Part shown: piece after piece, positions 1 through 6,353 of the stretch
Layout of the letters: each line of letters starts with the position of its first letter
Position numbering within the stretch: the first letter of the stretch is position 1
Source of the DNA: Caryophanales bacterium UBA7581
GTDB taxonomy: Bacteria; Bacillota_I; Bacilli_A; RFN20; CAG-826
Direction of reading: 5' to 3'
DNA length: 8,791 nt
Assembly: GCA_002477825.1 (NCBI GenBank)
Contig: DLKT01000057.1
Location: 1 to 8,791 of the forward strand
The notes under the pieces: model-generated
Told to the model about the DNA's origin: nothing
Database searches by the model: none
Seen by the model: the letters and a program-made list of their open reading frames with translations, nothing else
Made by a program: the position numbers and the translations under genes

Positions 1-210
1 ATGAACATCATCTAAAGATAAATTAGTTTTTCCCTGTTCATCCGCAAAAATTCGAAGACCGATGATTTTATTTAGCATTTCTTTTAAGATGCTTTCATCA
101 TCGCCTTCTTGAAATCCTACTAAAAGAAGATAACCTTTTTGAATGCTTCCTACTGTCTTTCCTTCAATATCGACATGAGCATTTTGAACAATTTGTAAAA
201 CAACGCGCAT
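1..210 (-). CDS. dtd: D-aminoacyl-tRNA deacylase (Dtd), N-terminal part, cut by the window edge
   Basis: The first 70 codons are visible; the gene continues past the left edge. The protein begins MRVVLQIVQNAHVDI, has KGYLLLVGFQEGD at about residues 25-37 and LRIFADEQGKTNLSL at 52-66. These are the usual N-terminal landmarks of the Dtd family, about 145-150 residues long, which removes D-amino acids (and mischarged glycine) from tRNA in the cytoplasm. Many members have KMNLS where this one has KTNLS. The catalytic segment (SQFTL-like) lies just beyond the edge and cannot be checked. An ATG two codons upstream (216-214) is also in frame, but GGTGAT at 215-220 sits at proper distance from the ATG at 210, so 210 is preferred. 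The gene is divergent from rarA. In many Firmicutes dtd follows relA; here dtd is the first gene of its own transcript. Identification is firm from sequence pattern, though only half the protein is seen. Confidence 0.88.
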   Translation of the reverse strand, partial: MRVVLQIVQNAHVDIEGKTVGSIQKGYLLLVGFQEGDDESILKEMLNKIIGLRIFADEQGKTNLSLDDVH

Positions 211-237
211 TTTCATCACCATAATTATTATAGAGAA

Positions 238-243
238 ATTATA
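238..243 (-). promoter_or_regulatory. Candidate -10 element for dtd
   Basis: The minus strand reads TATAAT at 243-238, a perfect -10 hexamer, and would start transcription near 231, about 20 bases before the dtd ATG. A second TATAAT lies at 232-227. Neither has a recognisable -35, and the region is very AT-rich, so this is weak evidence. Confidence 0.3.
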
Positions 244-250
244 AGAAAAT

Positions 251-259
251 TGATATACT
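251..259 (+). promoter_or_regulatory. Extended -10 promoter of rarA
   Basis: TGA followed by TATACT (254-259) is an extended -10 element with 5 of 6 matches to TATAAT. No good -35 is seen at 231-236. Transcription would start near 265-267, which gives a very short leader containing GGAAGTGAT (267-275). This supports the third in-frame ATG (280) as the rarA start, because an ATG at 265 would be almost leaderless. Confidence 0.5.
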
Positions 260-279
260 AATTAATGGAAGTGATGAAA

Positions 280-1539
280 ATGAATGCTCCTTTAGCGTAC
301 CGCGTACGTCCCCATACTTTAGATGACATTATTGGCCAAAAGCACTTAGTGGGTGAAGATGGCTTTTTACGTCATTTAGTGGAATCAAATACTCTAGTCT
401 CTATGATTTTTTATGGTCCACCCGGATCAGGAAAAACCACTTTAGCGGAAGCTTTTTCGCGTTCTATGGACGCCCATTTAATTAAGTTAAATGCCGTAAC
501 GAGCAACAAAAAAGAAATGGAAGCCGCTATTGAAGAATCGCGGTTGTTTCCACATCCGATTATCATCATGGATGAAGTTCATCGTTTAAGTAAAGATAAA
601 CAAGATTTATTGCTTCCTTTTATTGAATCGGGAACCATTTATTTAATTGGCGCTACTACCGCAAACCCTTATATTGCCATTAATCCCGCTATTCGAAGCC
701 GCTGCCATCTTTTAGAAGTTAAACCTTTAACCCAAAAAGAAATTATGGAAGGTATTCATCGCGTTATTGAACTCCCTAATGGTTTAAACAATATGTACAC
801 CTTTAGTGATGAAGCCGTTTCTACCATTGCTCGCTTAGCGTCTGGTGACATGCGCTTTGCGATGAATTTAGTGGAAGTTGCCACGTTAGGTTCTAAAAAA
901 ATGCACATCGAAAAAAGCGACATCGACGCCATTACTAAAATTCCTAATTATTTAATGGATCAAGATGAAAATGGTCATTATGATGCCGTCTCTGCTTTAC
1001 AAAAATCGATTCGTGGAAGCGATGTCGATGCGGCTTTATATTATTTAGCCCGTTTATGTGCCGCCGGTGACTTAGAAAGTATTGAAAGACGATTACTCGT
1101 TACTGCTTATGAAGACATCGGTTTAGCGAACCCTCAAGCCGTAACCCGCTGCGCGACCGCTTTAGAAAGCGCAAGAAAAGTTGGCTTTCCTGAAGCCATT
1201 ATTCCTTTAGGTTTTACGGTATGCGATTTAGCCCTTTCTCCTAAATCACGCGCTTCTTGTGATGCAATGCATAAAGCGATGGACGTTGCTACCTCTTCCC
1301 CTTTAGATGTCATGGATTATTTAAAGCTGACTCCCGTTAACGTCCAAGAAGAAGATAAATATCCTTATGACCGTCCCGATATATGGGAAAAGATTCAATA
1401 CCTTCCTGAGCTCATTAAAAATATGCAATTTTATGAACCCAGCGACCATTCAAGTTATGAACGTGCTTTAAATGAAAATTATCGTAGGCTTAAAAAACAA
1501 GGTCGTTCTAAAGACCTTAGAAGACTCAAGAAGTTATAA
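280..1539 (+). CDS. rarA: RarA/MgsA family AAA+ ATPase (replication-associated recombination protein)
   Basis: A 419-residue protein, normal length for the RarA/MgsA (WRNIP1-like) family of cytoplasmic ATPases. These resemble clamp-loader subunits and act at stalled replication forks. It opens with MNAPLAYRVRPHTLDDIIGQ, the family's usual start. Walker A is GPPGSGKT at 46-53, Walker B IIIMDEVHR at 94-102, sensor 1 GATTANP at about 124-130, and the arginine-finger region AIRSRC at about 137-142. The C-terminal half (LARLCAAGDLESIERRL, AYEDIGLANPQA, KYPYDRP) matches the MgsA tetramerisation domain. In-frame ATGs at 265 and 274 exist, but GGAAGTGAT at 267-275 serves the ATG at 280, and the likely promoter leaves little room upstream. 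The gene stands alone: dtd is divergent and spoVAF converges on it. Its last two codons (TTA TAA) overlap the last two of spoVAF. Family assignment is secure; the exact repair role is inferred from family members. Confidence 0.93.
   Translation: MNAPLAYRVRPHTLDDIIGQKHLVGEDGFLRHLVESNTLVSMIFYGPPGSGKTTLAEAFSRSMDAHLIKLNAVTSNKKEMEAAIEESRLFPHPIIIMDEVHRLSKDKQDLLLPFIESGTIYLIGATTANPYIAINPAIRSRCHLLEVKPLTQKEIMEGIHRVIELPNGLNNMYTFSDEAVSTIARLASGDMRFAMNLVEVATLGSKKMHIEKSDIDAITKIPNYLMDQDENGHYDAVSALQKSIRGSDVDAALYYLARLCAAGDLESIERRLLVTAYEDIGLANPQAVTRCATALESARKVGFPEAIIPLGFTVCDLALSPKSRASCDAMHKAMDVATSSPLDVMDYLKLTPVNVQEEDKYPYDRPDIWEKIQYLPELIKNMQFYEPSDHSSYERALNENYRRLKKQGRSKDLRRLKKL
1492..1518 (-). terminator. Rho-independent terminator of the spoVA operon, inside the rarA coding sequence
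   Basis: On the minus strand, 16 bases after the spoVAF stop, AAGGTC (1518-1513) pairs perfectly with GACCTT (1504-1499) across an 8-base loop. One G and then six T's follow (1497-1492). On the plus strand no T run follows the hairpin, so it is oriented for the minus-strand operon. It lies wholly within the last codons of rarA. The stem is short (6 bp, three G-C pairs), so strength is uncertain. Confidence 0.6.
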
Positions 1540-2904
1540 ATTCTTTCGTTTCTTTGCACTGGATCTAGAAAATAGATCGAGTGCTTTTTTTGTATCTAAT
1601 GGACAGAATGGATATAAATATGGCATATCCCAGGTTTTTAAGCAGGATAAATAAATATATAAAAGGGTTACGCCGATTAAAAAGCCTACTTTTCCACCCA
1701 CCGCGACAAATAAAATGAGAATCAATTTCATAACTTTATTCGCCATGGATAATTCATAACTCGGGGTAGCAAATCCACAAATAGCGGAAATCGCGCACAT
1801 TAAAATAATCTCAGGAAGAAATAATCCTAAGTCTAAAGAAACTTGTGATAATACAATCGCAGCAATTAAACCCACGGCACTAGTTAATTGACTTGGCGTA
1901 TGGATCGAAGCAATTCGTAAAAGTTCAAAGATTAATTCCGCAACAAAGATTTGTACCACTAAAAGATGACTGTTCTGTAAGGTTACTTCAATTTCTAAAC
2001 CATTATGAAAACCATCCGTTTTAACTAACGCTAGCCAAAGCGGAAGAAGTAAAAATGATAAAAGAACAGCAATACTTCGTAATAGCCTTGTAAAGCTACC
2101 AATTAAGGGAGATTGACGGAACTCTTCTACATGTTTGGTATGATCAATAAACGTAGTCGGCGTAATAATGACACTCGCTGAAGTATCACAAATTAAAAGA
2201 ATCTTCCCGTTCATTAAATTAATGCTTGCTACATCCGGACGTTCCGTATAACGAACTAAAGGAAACGGCGAAAAACGTTGTTTAAAAATGATCTCTTCTA
2301 AAGCGCGATCAGACATCACTAAAGAATTCACATCGATTTCTTGAATTTTCTTTTTTAAGTCCTCTACAATCCCTAAATCCGCTTGATCAGATAAATAACA
2401 AACCGCAACAGAAACGGCACTTTTTTTCGAAACACTAAATGTTTCAATCATTAAATGGGTATCTTTAATCCTTCTTCGAATCAATCCAACATTTGTATTA
2501 ATGGATTCGGTAAAACCATCCCTTGAACCACGGATTGTTTGTTCACTTGTCGGTTCACTAATCGCTCTAGAAGGATAAGCACGAACATCAATCACCATGG
2601 CTGATTTTAAATTTTCTAATAATAAAATGGCATTTCCAGAAAATAAATCATCGAGAATTTCTTCTTGATTGGTTTTTTTTAAAACCGAACCATTAAAAAG
2701 TGTTTTTTCCATTGTAGAAGCGGTCCACGCTACTTTAATACCTTCTAATAAATTCGTAACAGCGACTTCATTCACTAAGCTAGATAAATAATACAAAACA
2801 CCTTTTTTTAAACCAAGTCCCACTTCTCTACGCACCACATCAAAATTTTGATATAGATGCGTTTGTGTATTTAAATATAAATCTAATTTCTCATCGTAAC
2901 GCAT
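1534..2904 (-). CDS. spoVAF: SpoVAF, GerA-family spore membrane protein
   Basis: A 456-residue member of the GerA/SpoVAF family, last gene of the spoVA operon. Residues 1 to about 265 form the soluble N-terminal region, with family segments DVRAYPSRAISEPTSE (about 106-121), RGSRDGFTESINTNVGLIRRRIK (within 125-147) and RYTERPDVA (about 218-226). About residues 270-425 hold several hydrophobic spans (near 277-295, 313-331, 340-380 and 391-423). The protein ends in a short basic tail. In Bacillus subtilis SpoVAF works with SpoVAEa in the inner spore membrane during germination; no spoVAEa is present here. An ATG at 2913 is also in frame, but AAAGGAG (2920-2914) abuts it with no spacing, whereas it stands 9 bases from the ATG at 2904, which is therefore chosen. 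That start lies one base after the spoVAE stop. The gene overlaps rarA tail-to-tail by six bases. It is shorter than the B. subtilis homologue (about 490). A GerAA-type germinant-receptor subunit is the alternative reading; operon position favours SpoVAF. Confidence 0.88.
   Translation of the reverse strand: MRYDEKLDLYLNTQTHLYQNFDVVRREVGLGLKKGVLYYLSSLVNEVAVTNLLEGIKVAWTASTMEKTLFNGSVLKKTNQEEILDDLFSGNAILLLENLKSAMVIDVRAYPSRAISEPTSEQTIRGSRDGFTESINTNVGLIRRRIKDTHLMIETFSVSKKSAVSVAVCYLSDQADLGIVEDLKKKIQEIDVNSLVMSDRALEEIIFKQRFSPFPLVRYTERPDVASINLMNGKILLICDTSASVIITPTTFIDHTKHVEEFRQSPLIGSFTRLLRSIAVLLSFLLLPLWLALVKTDGFHNGLEIEVTLQNSHLLVVQIFVAELIFELLRIASIHTPSQLTSAVGLIAAIVLSQVSLDLGLFLPEIILMCAISAICGFATPSYELSMANKVMKLILILFVAVGGKVGFLIGVTLLYIYLSCLKTWDMPYLYPFCPLDTKKALDLFSRSSAKKRKNL
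1556..1591 (+). terminator. Rho-independent terminator of rarA, inside the spoVAF coding sequence
   Basis: GCACTGGATCTA (1556-1567) pairs with TAGATCGAGTGC (1573-1584), giving 12 positions with a single G-G mismatch and a GAAAA loop. Seven T's follow (1585-1591). It begins 16 bases after the rarA stop. The minus-strand continuation has no T run, so it is directional. It is embedded in the codons for the C-terminal end of SpoVAF. Confidence 0.85.
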
Positions 2905-2905
2905 A

Positions 2906-3262
2906 TTAGGCATCTCCTTTAGGGCGCGTTAAAAGCGCTGCGAATGTAGCCGTAACCGTTACTAATGATAAAACATAAGAAGCGTTCTTTAATAATCCTT
3001 TTAAAATCCCCATGAAACCTTCTTCTTTAGCGCCCTCTAAAGCAGAATGCGCTAAAACGTGACCAAAATTAGTGATCGGCGTCATCGCGCCTCCTCCACA
3101 TGTCGATAAAAAGAAATCATAGATACCAAAAGATTCTAATAAAACACCAATAACAACGAAGATGCTCGTAATATGTCCGGGGGTTAATTTCGTATATTCA
3201 TAGAGGAGTTGTCCTAAAAAGCTTAAAAGGCCAGCAAACAAAAATGCGTATAAATACGTCAT
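2906..3262 (-). CDS. spoVAE: SpoVAE (SpoVAEb type), dipicolinate channel membrane protein
   Basis: A small integral membrane protein of 118 residues, the usual size of SpoVAEb. Hydrophobic spans lie near 3-20, 31-52 and 94-112. The conserved segment CGGGAMTPITNFGHVLAHSA is at about 55-74, followed by a glycine-rich amphipathic stretch. Together with SpoVAC and SpoVAD it forms the part of the SpoVA complex present in essentially all spore formers, which moves Ca-dipicolinic acid into the forespore and out again at germination. The start at 3262 overlaps the spoVAD stop in an ATGA and has AGAGG about 7 bases upstream. The open frame extends 58 codons further upstream, but that extension is basic, unlike the family, and antisense-free coding there belongs to spoVAD, so it is not used. 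It ends one base before the spoVAF start. Confidence 0.9.
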   Translation of the reverse strand: MTYLYAFLFAGLLSFLGQLLYEYTKLTPGHITSIFVVIGVLLESFGIYDFFLSTCGGGAMTPITNFGHVLAHSALEGAKEEGFMGILKGLLKNASYVLSLVTVTATFAALLTRPKGDA

Positions 3263-4260
3263 AACTGTGCCTCTTTTCTTTCTAAGGTAATCGCGTGAGC
3301 GATAACCGGAATTGAATGTTTTTGTTGGGAAAGGGTGGGCGAAAACAAAGCACCTGTTGCGACGATTAAAACGCGCTTCAAAGTACCTTTTAACATTTCT
3401 TTTAAAATATAACCCGCTAAAAAAACTGCTATACAACCGGGCCCACTTCCACCAGCATATACTTTTTCTTTTTCGCGATGAAAAATTGAATTTCCCGCAT
3501 CTAAATGATTTTTTAAATCGATTCCATCCTCTTTAAAACACGCTTTTAAAACTCTAGTCCCTACCGAAGATAAGTCACCTGTTACAATTGCGTCATAGTC
3601 CTCTACGGTTTCATTTTGGCTATTTAAATGATCCACAATCGTATGATAAGCCGCATAAGCCATAGGACTCCCCATATCATTCAGATTCGCTAAATTTGGA
3701 TCATAAACTTTTCCATAAGTAAGTCCCGTAATTTGAATCGGAGATGGCTCTCTAGAAACGATAAAACTTGCACTTCCCGTCACTGTAATCGTACTTGAAT
3801 CTTTCTTTTGGATGCCATAGTCATTGGGATAACGGAATTGTCGTTCCGCAACACTTTTAGAAGAACTCGTAAACACTAATCCATGCAGAATATACTTATT
3901 ATCGACATACGTCGCTGCTAAACCTAATGCTAAAGGTAACGTCGCACACGCACTATATACGCCAATAGCGGCGCTTGATAATTCTTTCATTACTCTTGAA
4001 GTAATAGCAATTTGATTGCTTAAATCACCACCAAAAACAAGAGGAATTTCTCCAATTTCGGTTTTACCTTTAAGTAACGCTAATTCAATCGCTCTTTTGG
4101 CTAAATGAATTTCTCCTTCTTCAAACGTTTTTTCTCCCACATAATCATCTTTAACGCTTTCATCAAAATAATCGCCATAAGGTCCCTCTTTTTCTTTTTT
4201 TCCGACAATCGAAGAAAAAGACTTAATATAAACATGATGAAAATTCATATGGAAACTCAT
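3259..4260 (-). CDS. spoVAD: SpoVAD, thiolase-fold dipicolinate-binding protein
   Basis: A 333-residue soluble protein, close to the roughly 338 of the Bacillus protein. The thiolase-like fold is recognisable from VFGGDLSNQIAITSR (about 75-89), the cysteine loop GVYSACATLPLALGLAA (100-116, Cys105), TVTGSASFIVSR (159-170), VTGDLSSVGTRVLKA (226-240), DAGNSIFHREKEKVYAGGSG (254-273) and GPGC ending at 276. SpoVAD sits on the inner forespore membrane and binds dipicolinic acid directly in the Bacillus system; it is not thought to act as an enzyme. The ATG at 4260 has AGGAG 7 bases upstream; the next ATG (codon 5) is too far. It overlaps spoVAC by ATGA and spoVAE by ATGA, which points to coupled translation of the three channel parts. 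Confidence 0.94.
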   Translation of the reverse strand: MSFHMNFHHVYIKSFSSIVGKKEKEGPYGDYFDESVKDDYVGEKTFEEGEIHLAKRAIELALLKGKTEIGEIPLVFGGDLSNQIAITSRVMKELSSAAIGVYSACATLPLALGLAATYVDNKYILHGLVFTSSSKSVAERQFRYPNDYGIQKKDSSTITVTGSASFIVSREPSPIQITGLTYGKVYDPNLANLNDMGSPMAYAAYHTIVDHLNSQNETVEDYDAIVTGDLSSVGTRVLKACFKEDGIDLKNHLDAGNSIFHREKEKVYAGGSGPGCIAVFLAGYILKEMLKGTLKRVLIVATGALFSPTLSQQKHSIPVIAHAITLERKEAQL

Positions 4261-4709
4261 AAGCTCACTCCTATAAAACTCAACAAGAAACGGATTACTG
4301 CGTAAATAAACGCACTAAAAATACCATAGGTAATGACACTACCCGCTAAATAAAACATGCGTGAACCTAAGCCATATATTGGACCTTCAAATTTTGATTC
4401 AATCGCGGATGATGCCATCGAGTTAGCGAATCCGGAAGTCGGAATGAATAATCCCGCTCCAAATTTTCTTGCTAATTTTTTATAAGTTCCCGTCATCGTT
4501 AAAATCGTGGTAAGAATAATAATTACACTGGTAGAAATAAGGCCCGCATTTTCTTTCGTTGCCCCTAAATAACGAAAACTCATATCATAAATAAAATGCG
4601 CAAATAAGCCCATACATCCACCGACCAAGAATGCGAATAAAAGATGTTTTCCTTTCTTCTCTTTTACTTGGCTTTCTTTCACAATTTCTTGAAAACGTTC
4701 GTCTTTCAT
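4257..4709 (-). CDS. spoVAC: SpoVAC, dipicolinate channel membrane protein
   Basis: A 150-residue membrane protein of normal SpoVAC length. After a charged N-terminus (1-21) come hydrophobic spans near 22-41, 56-75 and 116-147. The family signature runs from about 84 to 109: GAGLFIPTSGFANSM followed by ASSAIESKFEG, where most members have a proline near the SAIE. In Bacillus SpoVAC is a mechanosensitive channel component for Ca-dipicolinate in the inner spore membrane. It is the first spoVA gene here, since spoVAA and spoVAB are absent and sigF lies 44 bases upstream. The ATG at 4709 has a GAGGTGG site (4720-4714) that falls in one arm of a hairpin. The stop overlaps the spoVAD start. Confidence 0.94.
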   Translation of the reverse strand: MKDERFQEIVKESQVKEKKGKHLLFAFLVGGCMGLFAHFIYDMSFRYLGATKENAGLISTSVIIILTTILTMTGTYKKLARKFGAGLFIPTSGFANSMASSAIESKFEGPIYGLGSRMFYLAGSVITYGIFSAFIYAVIRFLLSFIGVSL

Positions 4710-4714
4710 CGTAC

Positions 4715-4746
4715 CACCTCATTTTTATTGTGTTAAAAAAGAGGTG
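4715..4746 (-). promoter_or_regulatory. Hairpin that would mask the spoVAC ribosome-binding site
   Basis: Between sigF and spoVAC, CACCTC (4746-4741, minus strand) pairs perfectly with GAGGTG (4720-4715). After one T-T mismatch, TTTTT pairs with AAAAA, leaving an 8-base loop. The downstream arm is the spoVAC Shine-Dalgarno sequence. A message reading through from sigF would fold this arm away, while one starting near 4720 from a local promoter would lack the upstream arm. It does not look like a terminator, because no T run follows the second arm. Confidence 0.5.
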
Positions 4747-4755
4747 ATTTCATTC
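4726..4755 (-). promoter_or_regulatory. Possible sigma-G-type promoter for the spoVA genes
   Basis: The minus strand reads GAATG (4755-4751), 18 bases, then CACAATA (4732-4726). The sigma-G consensus in Bacillus is about GHATR, 17-18 bases, CATNHTA, so there is one mismatch (C for T). spoVA is sigma-G dependent in Bacillus, which makes the position sensible. Transcription would begin near 4720-4719, leaving only about 10 bases to the spoVAC ATG. Tentative. Confidence 0.3.
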
Positions 4756-5467
4756 ATGCGACCAACATTCGTTTTAATTTTTCTAAAATCTTTTTTTCCA
4801 TTCTGGAAATTTGCACTTGCGATACAAAGAAACGTTCTGCACATTCTTGTTGTTTCATTTCATCAAAATATCGCATTTTAATTAATAACTGTTCTTTTGG
4901 ATCTAGCTTTTTTAAAGCCTCTAATAAATCCATTTTATCTAATTCTTCTAAAACATCATTTTCTCCTAAAGTATCTTCAAAGACAAAATGATCATCATCC
5001 ATTGGAGTCGATAATGAAGTTGGGTAGTAATGAGATTCAATCGCCATATGAATATCTTCTCTAGGTACATCGAGTTCTTTCGCTAAATCATCAATGGTCA
5101 CCGCTCTTTCTAACTTCATTTCTAACTCTTTTTCTTTCTTTTGGATTTTTAAATAGAGTTCTTTATATTGCCTGGATACTTTAATCACCCCATCATCACG
5201 GAAAAAACGTTTGATTTCTCCTAAGATTAATGGCACGGCATAAGTAGAAAATTGTACACCAAAATTCTCATCAAATTGTTGAATGGCTTTTAATAAGCCT
5301 AACATACCTACACTCACTAAATCTTCTTTATCGACCATACCGCTTTGATAACGAGAACATAAGGAAATCACTAAGGGCGTATGGACTTTACAAGCTTCAT
5401 CTAGCGCTTGTTTATCGCCCTCTTTCGCTCTTTTTAATAAGTCGTAATCAACATTACTTGTCGCCAT
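4754..5467 (-). CDS. sigF: Sporulation sigma factor F (SpoIIAC)
   Basis: A 237-residue sigma-70 family factor of the sporulation class. Region 2 covers about 28-95, with DLVSVGMLGLLKAIQQFD (49-66) and the -10-reading segment FSTYAVPLILGEIKRFFRDD (73-92), then GVIKVSRQ. Region 3 is about 97-150. Region 4 is about 183-235, with the helix-turn-helix around ERFFVSQVQISRMEKKIL (211-228). The downstream position after spoIIAA-spoIIAB identifies it as sigma-F, the first forespore-specific factor, held inactive by SpoIIAB. Sigma-G is similar but lacks this neighbourhood and usually carries its own N-terminal motif. The start at 5467 is forced: an in-frame TAA lies 9 bases upstream and the next ATG is codon 44. 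It overlaps spoIIAB by 14 bases and has no Shine-Dalgarno sequence (the preceding bases are TTTAACTTACGCTT), so it probably depends on translation of spoIIAB. Confidence 0.95.
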   Translation of the reverse strand: MATSNVDYDLLKRAKEGDKQALDEACKVHTPLVISLCSRYQSGMVDKEDLVSVGMLGLLKAIQQFDENFGVQFSTYAVPLILGEIKRFFRDDGVIKVSRQYKELYLKIQKKEKELEMKLERAVTIDDLAKELDVPREDIHMAIESHYYPTSLSTPMDDDHFVFEDTLGENDVLEELDKMDLLEALKKLDPKEQLLIKMRYFDEMKQQECAERFFVSQVQISRMEKKILEKLKRMLVA

Positions 5468-5900
5468 AAGCGTAAGTTAAAGCATTTGAAAAAACTTTTT
5501 TAATTGTGATTTTTGTTCCCATGCCAATCACTGAACGAATGGCAAATTCATTGCTTAATGATTGAATAATTGTTAATCCCATACCCGCTCTTTCTAAATC
5601 AGGACGCGTGGTAAAACTTGGCTTTAACGCTAATTCGATATTATCGATTCCAATGCCATAATCGCTGATAATCAAAGTTAATGAATCTTTATCGATGGTG
5701 GCTTTCATTACCACTTCTTTACTTGCATCTAAGCGATAGCCATGAATAATCGCATTACTCACCGCTTCGGAAACAATGGTTTTCACTTCACTTATTTCAT
5801 CCATCGTTGGATTTAAAGGTGCAATAAAAGAAGTGACTACCATACGCGCAAAAGACTCATTCATCAACGTGGCACTAAAACGTACTTCCATTGTGTTCAT
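5454..5900 (-). CDS. spoIIAB: SpoIIAB, anti-sigma-F factor and serine kinase
   Basis: A 148-residue GHKL-type kinase, matching the family length (about 146). NESFARMVVTSFIAPLNPTM (14-33) is the family's N-terminal segment; Arg19 corresponds to the arginine that contacts sigma-F in homologues. The N box is EVKTIVSEAVSNAIIHGY (38-55, with Glu45 and Asn49), the G1 box DYGIGI (80-85), FTTRPDLE at about 96-103 and the G2 box RAGMGLTI (104-111). With ATP it binds sigma-F; with SpoIIAA it phosphorylates SpoIIAA. The ATG at 5900 has GAGG 8 bases upstream and overlaps the spoIIAA stop in an ATGA, so the two partners are probably made in coupled amounts. It overlaps sigF by 14 bases. Confidence 0.96.
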   Translation of the reverse strand: MNTMEVRFSATLMNESFARMVVTSFIAPLNPTMDEISEVKTIVSEAVSNAIIHGYRLDASKEVVMKATIDKDSLTLIISDYGIGIDNIELALKPSFTTRPDLERAGMGLTIIQSLSNEFAIRSVIGMGTKITIKKVFSNALTYAYGDK

Positions 5901-6250
5901 GCATTAATCCTCACTTTCTTTTTAAACGCCACTACGCTTCGATATTCTTCCATAATGGAAAATAGTCCCGTCATCTCAATGAGTTTTCTTGTGTAGGTCG
6001 TGAGCCCCATCACGCCACAAAAGCCACCTTTTCGACGAATTTCGTTATATCTTCCTAAAATAAGACCAATACCTGAAGAATCTAGAAAACTTAAATTCGA
6101 AAAATCCCATAAGAGAAACTTAGCCCCATATTGTTCCATTTCACTTTGGATTAAACTGCGATAAGACATAACCCTCAATGAATCTAAATCACCAGAAATC
6201 GCAATGATGATACCATCTTCAAAGGGTGTGATACGTATTTTGCTTTCCAT
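5897..6250 (-). CDS. spoIIAA: SpoIIAA, anti-anti-sigma-F factor
   Basis: A 117-residue STAS-domain protein of normal length. The phosphorylation loop reads FLDSSGIGLILGRY (55-68), with Ser58 at the same number as the phosphoserine of the Bacillus protein. Unphosphorylated SpoIIAA displaces sigma-F from SpoIIAB; SpoIIAB inactivates it by phosphorylating this serine, and the SpoIIE phosphatase (not in this window) reverses it. The ATG at 6250 has a strong AAGGAGGGG site 3-4 bases upstream, the best ribosome site in the block. A terminator separates it from dacF, so it should be the first gene of the spoIIA transcript, though no clear sigma-H promoter was found. Confidence 0.95.
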   Translation of the reverse strand: MESKIRITPFEDGIIIAISGDLDSLRVMSYRSLIQSEMEQYGAKFLLWDFSNLSFLDSSGIGLILGRYNEIRRKGGFCGVMGLTTYTRKLIEMTGLFSIMEEYRSVVAFKKKVRINA

Positions 6251-6282
6251 AAGCCCCTCCTTAGATGATAGTCTAGCAAAAG

Positions 6283-6311
6283 AAAAAAACGTCGTTAGGA
6301 AAAACGACGTT
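6283..6311 (-). terminator. Rho-independent terminator after dacF
   Basis: On the minus strand AACGTCGTT (6311-6303) pairs perfectly over 9 bp with AACGACGTT (6296-6288) across a 6-base loop, and the T run extends to 6283. The plus strand has no T run after it, so it serves dacF. It separates dacF from spoIIAA, 32 bases upstream of the spoIIAA start. Confidence 0.85.
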
Positions 6312-6328
6312 CTTCGACAAAACCCGAT

Positions 6329-6353
6329 AAAAAAGCGTTCGACAAATTACGCT
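6329..6353 (-). terminator. Possible weak first terminator overlapping the dacF stop
   Basis: AGCGT (6353-6349, including part of the stop codon) can pair with ACGCT (6338-6334) across a 10-base loop, followed by six T's (6334-6329). The stem is only 5 bp, so this may be chance. If real, it would be the first of two tandem terminators for dacF. Confidence 0.25.

Larger units (their letters stand above)
208..282. repeat. 12-bp inverted repeat spanning the dtd and rarA start codons
   Basis: CATTTTCATCAC at 208-219 is the exact reverse complement of GTGATGAAAATG at 271-282. Each copy carries the ribosome-site end and the ATG of one of the two divergent genes, so both messages begin with the same initiation context. 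The repeat does not extend further on either side. It may be simple convergence on a good Shine-Dalgarno plus start arrangement, or a shared site. Confidence 0.6.

Noticed and set aside
2906..3436. Longer spoVAE reading with 58 extra N-terminal residues
   Set aside because: The extension is basic and arginine-rich, unlike SpoVAE, and lies in another frame of spoVAD. The ATG at 3262 with AGAGG upstream and the ATGA overlap gives the family length.
3312..3536. Plus-strand open frame of 74 codons within spoVAD
   Set aside because: It lies antisense to a clear gene, has no ribosome site, and its protein has no recognisable composition.
4754..5467. Sigma-G rather than sigma-F
   Set aside because: The gene follows spoIIAA and spoIIAB with coupled overlap, and the N-terminus lacks the extra sigma-G segment.
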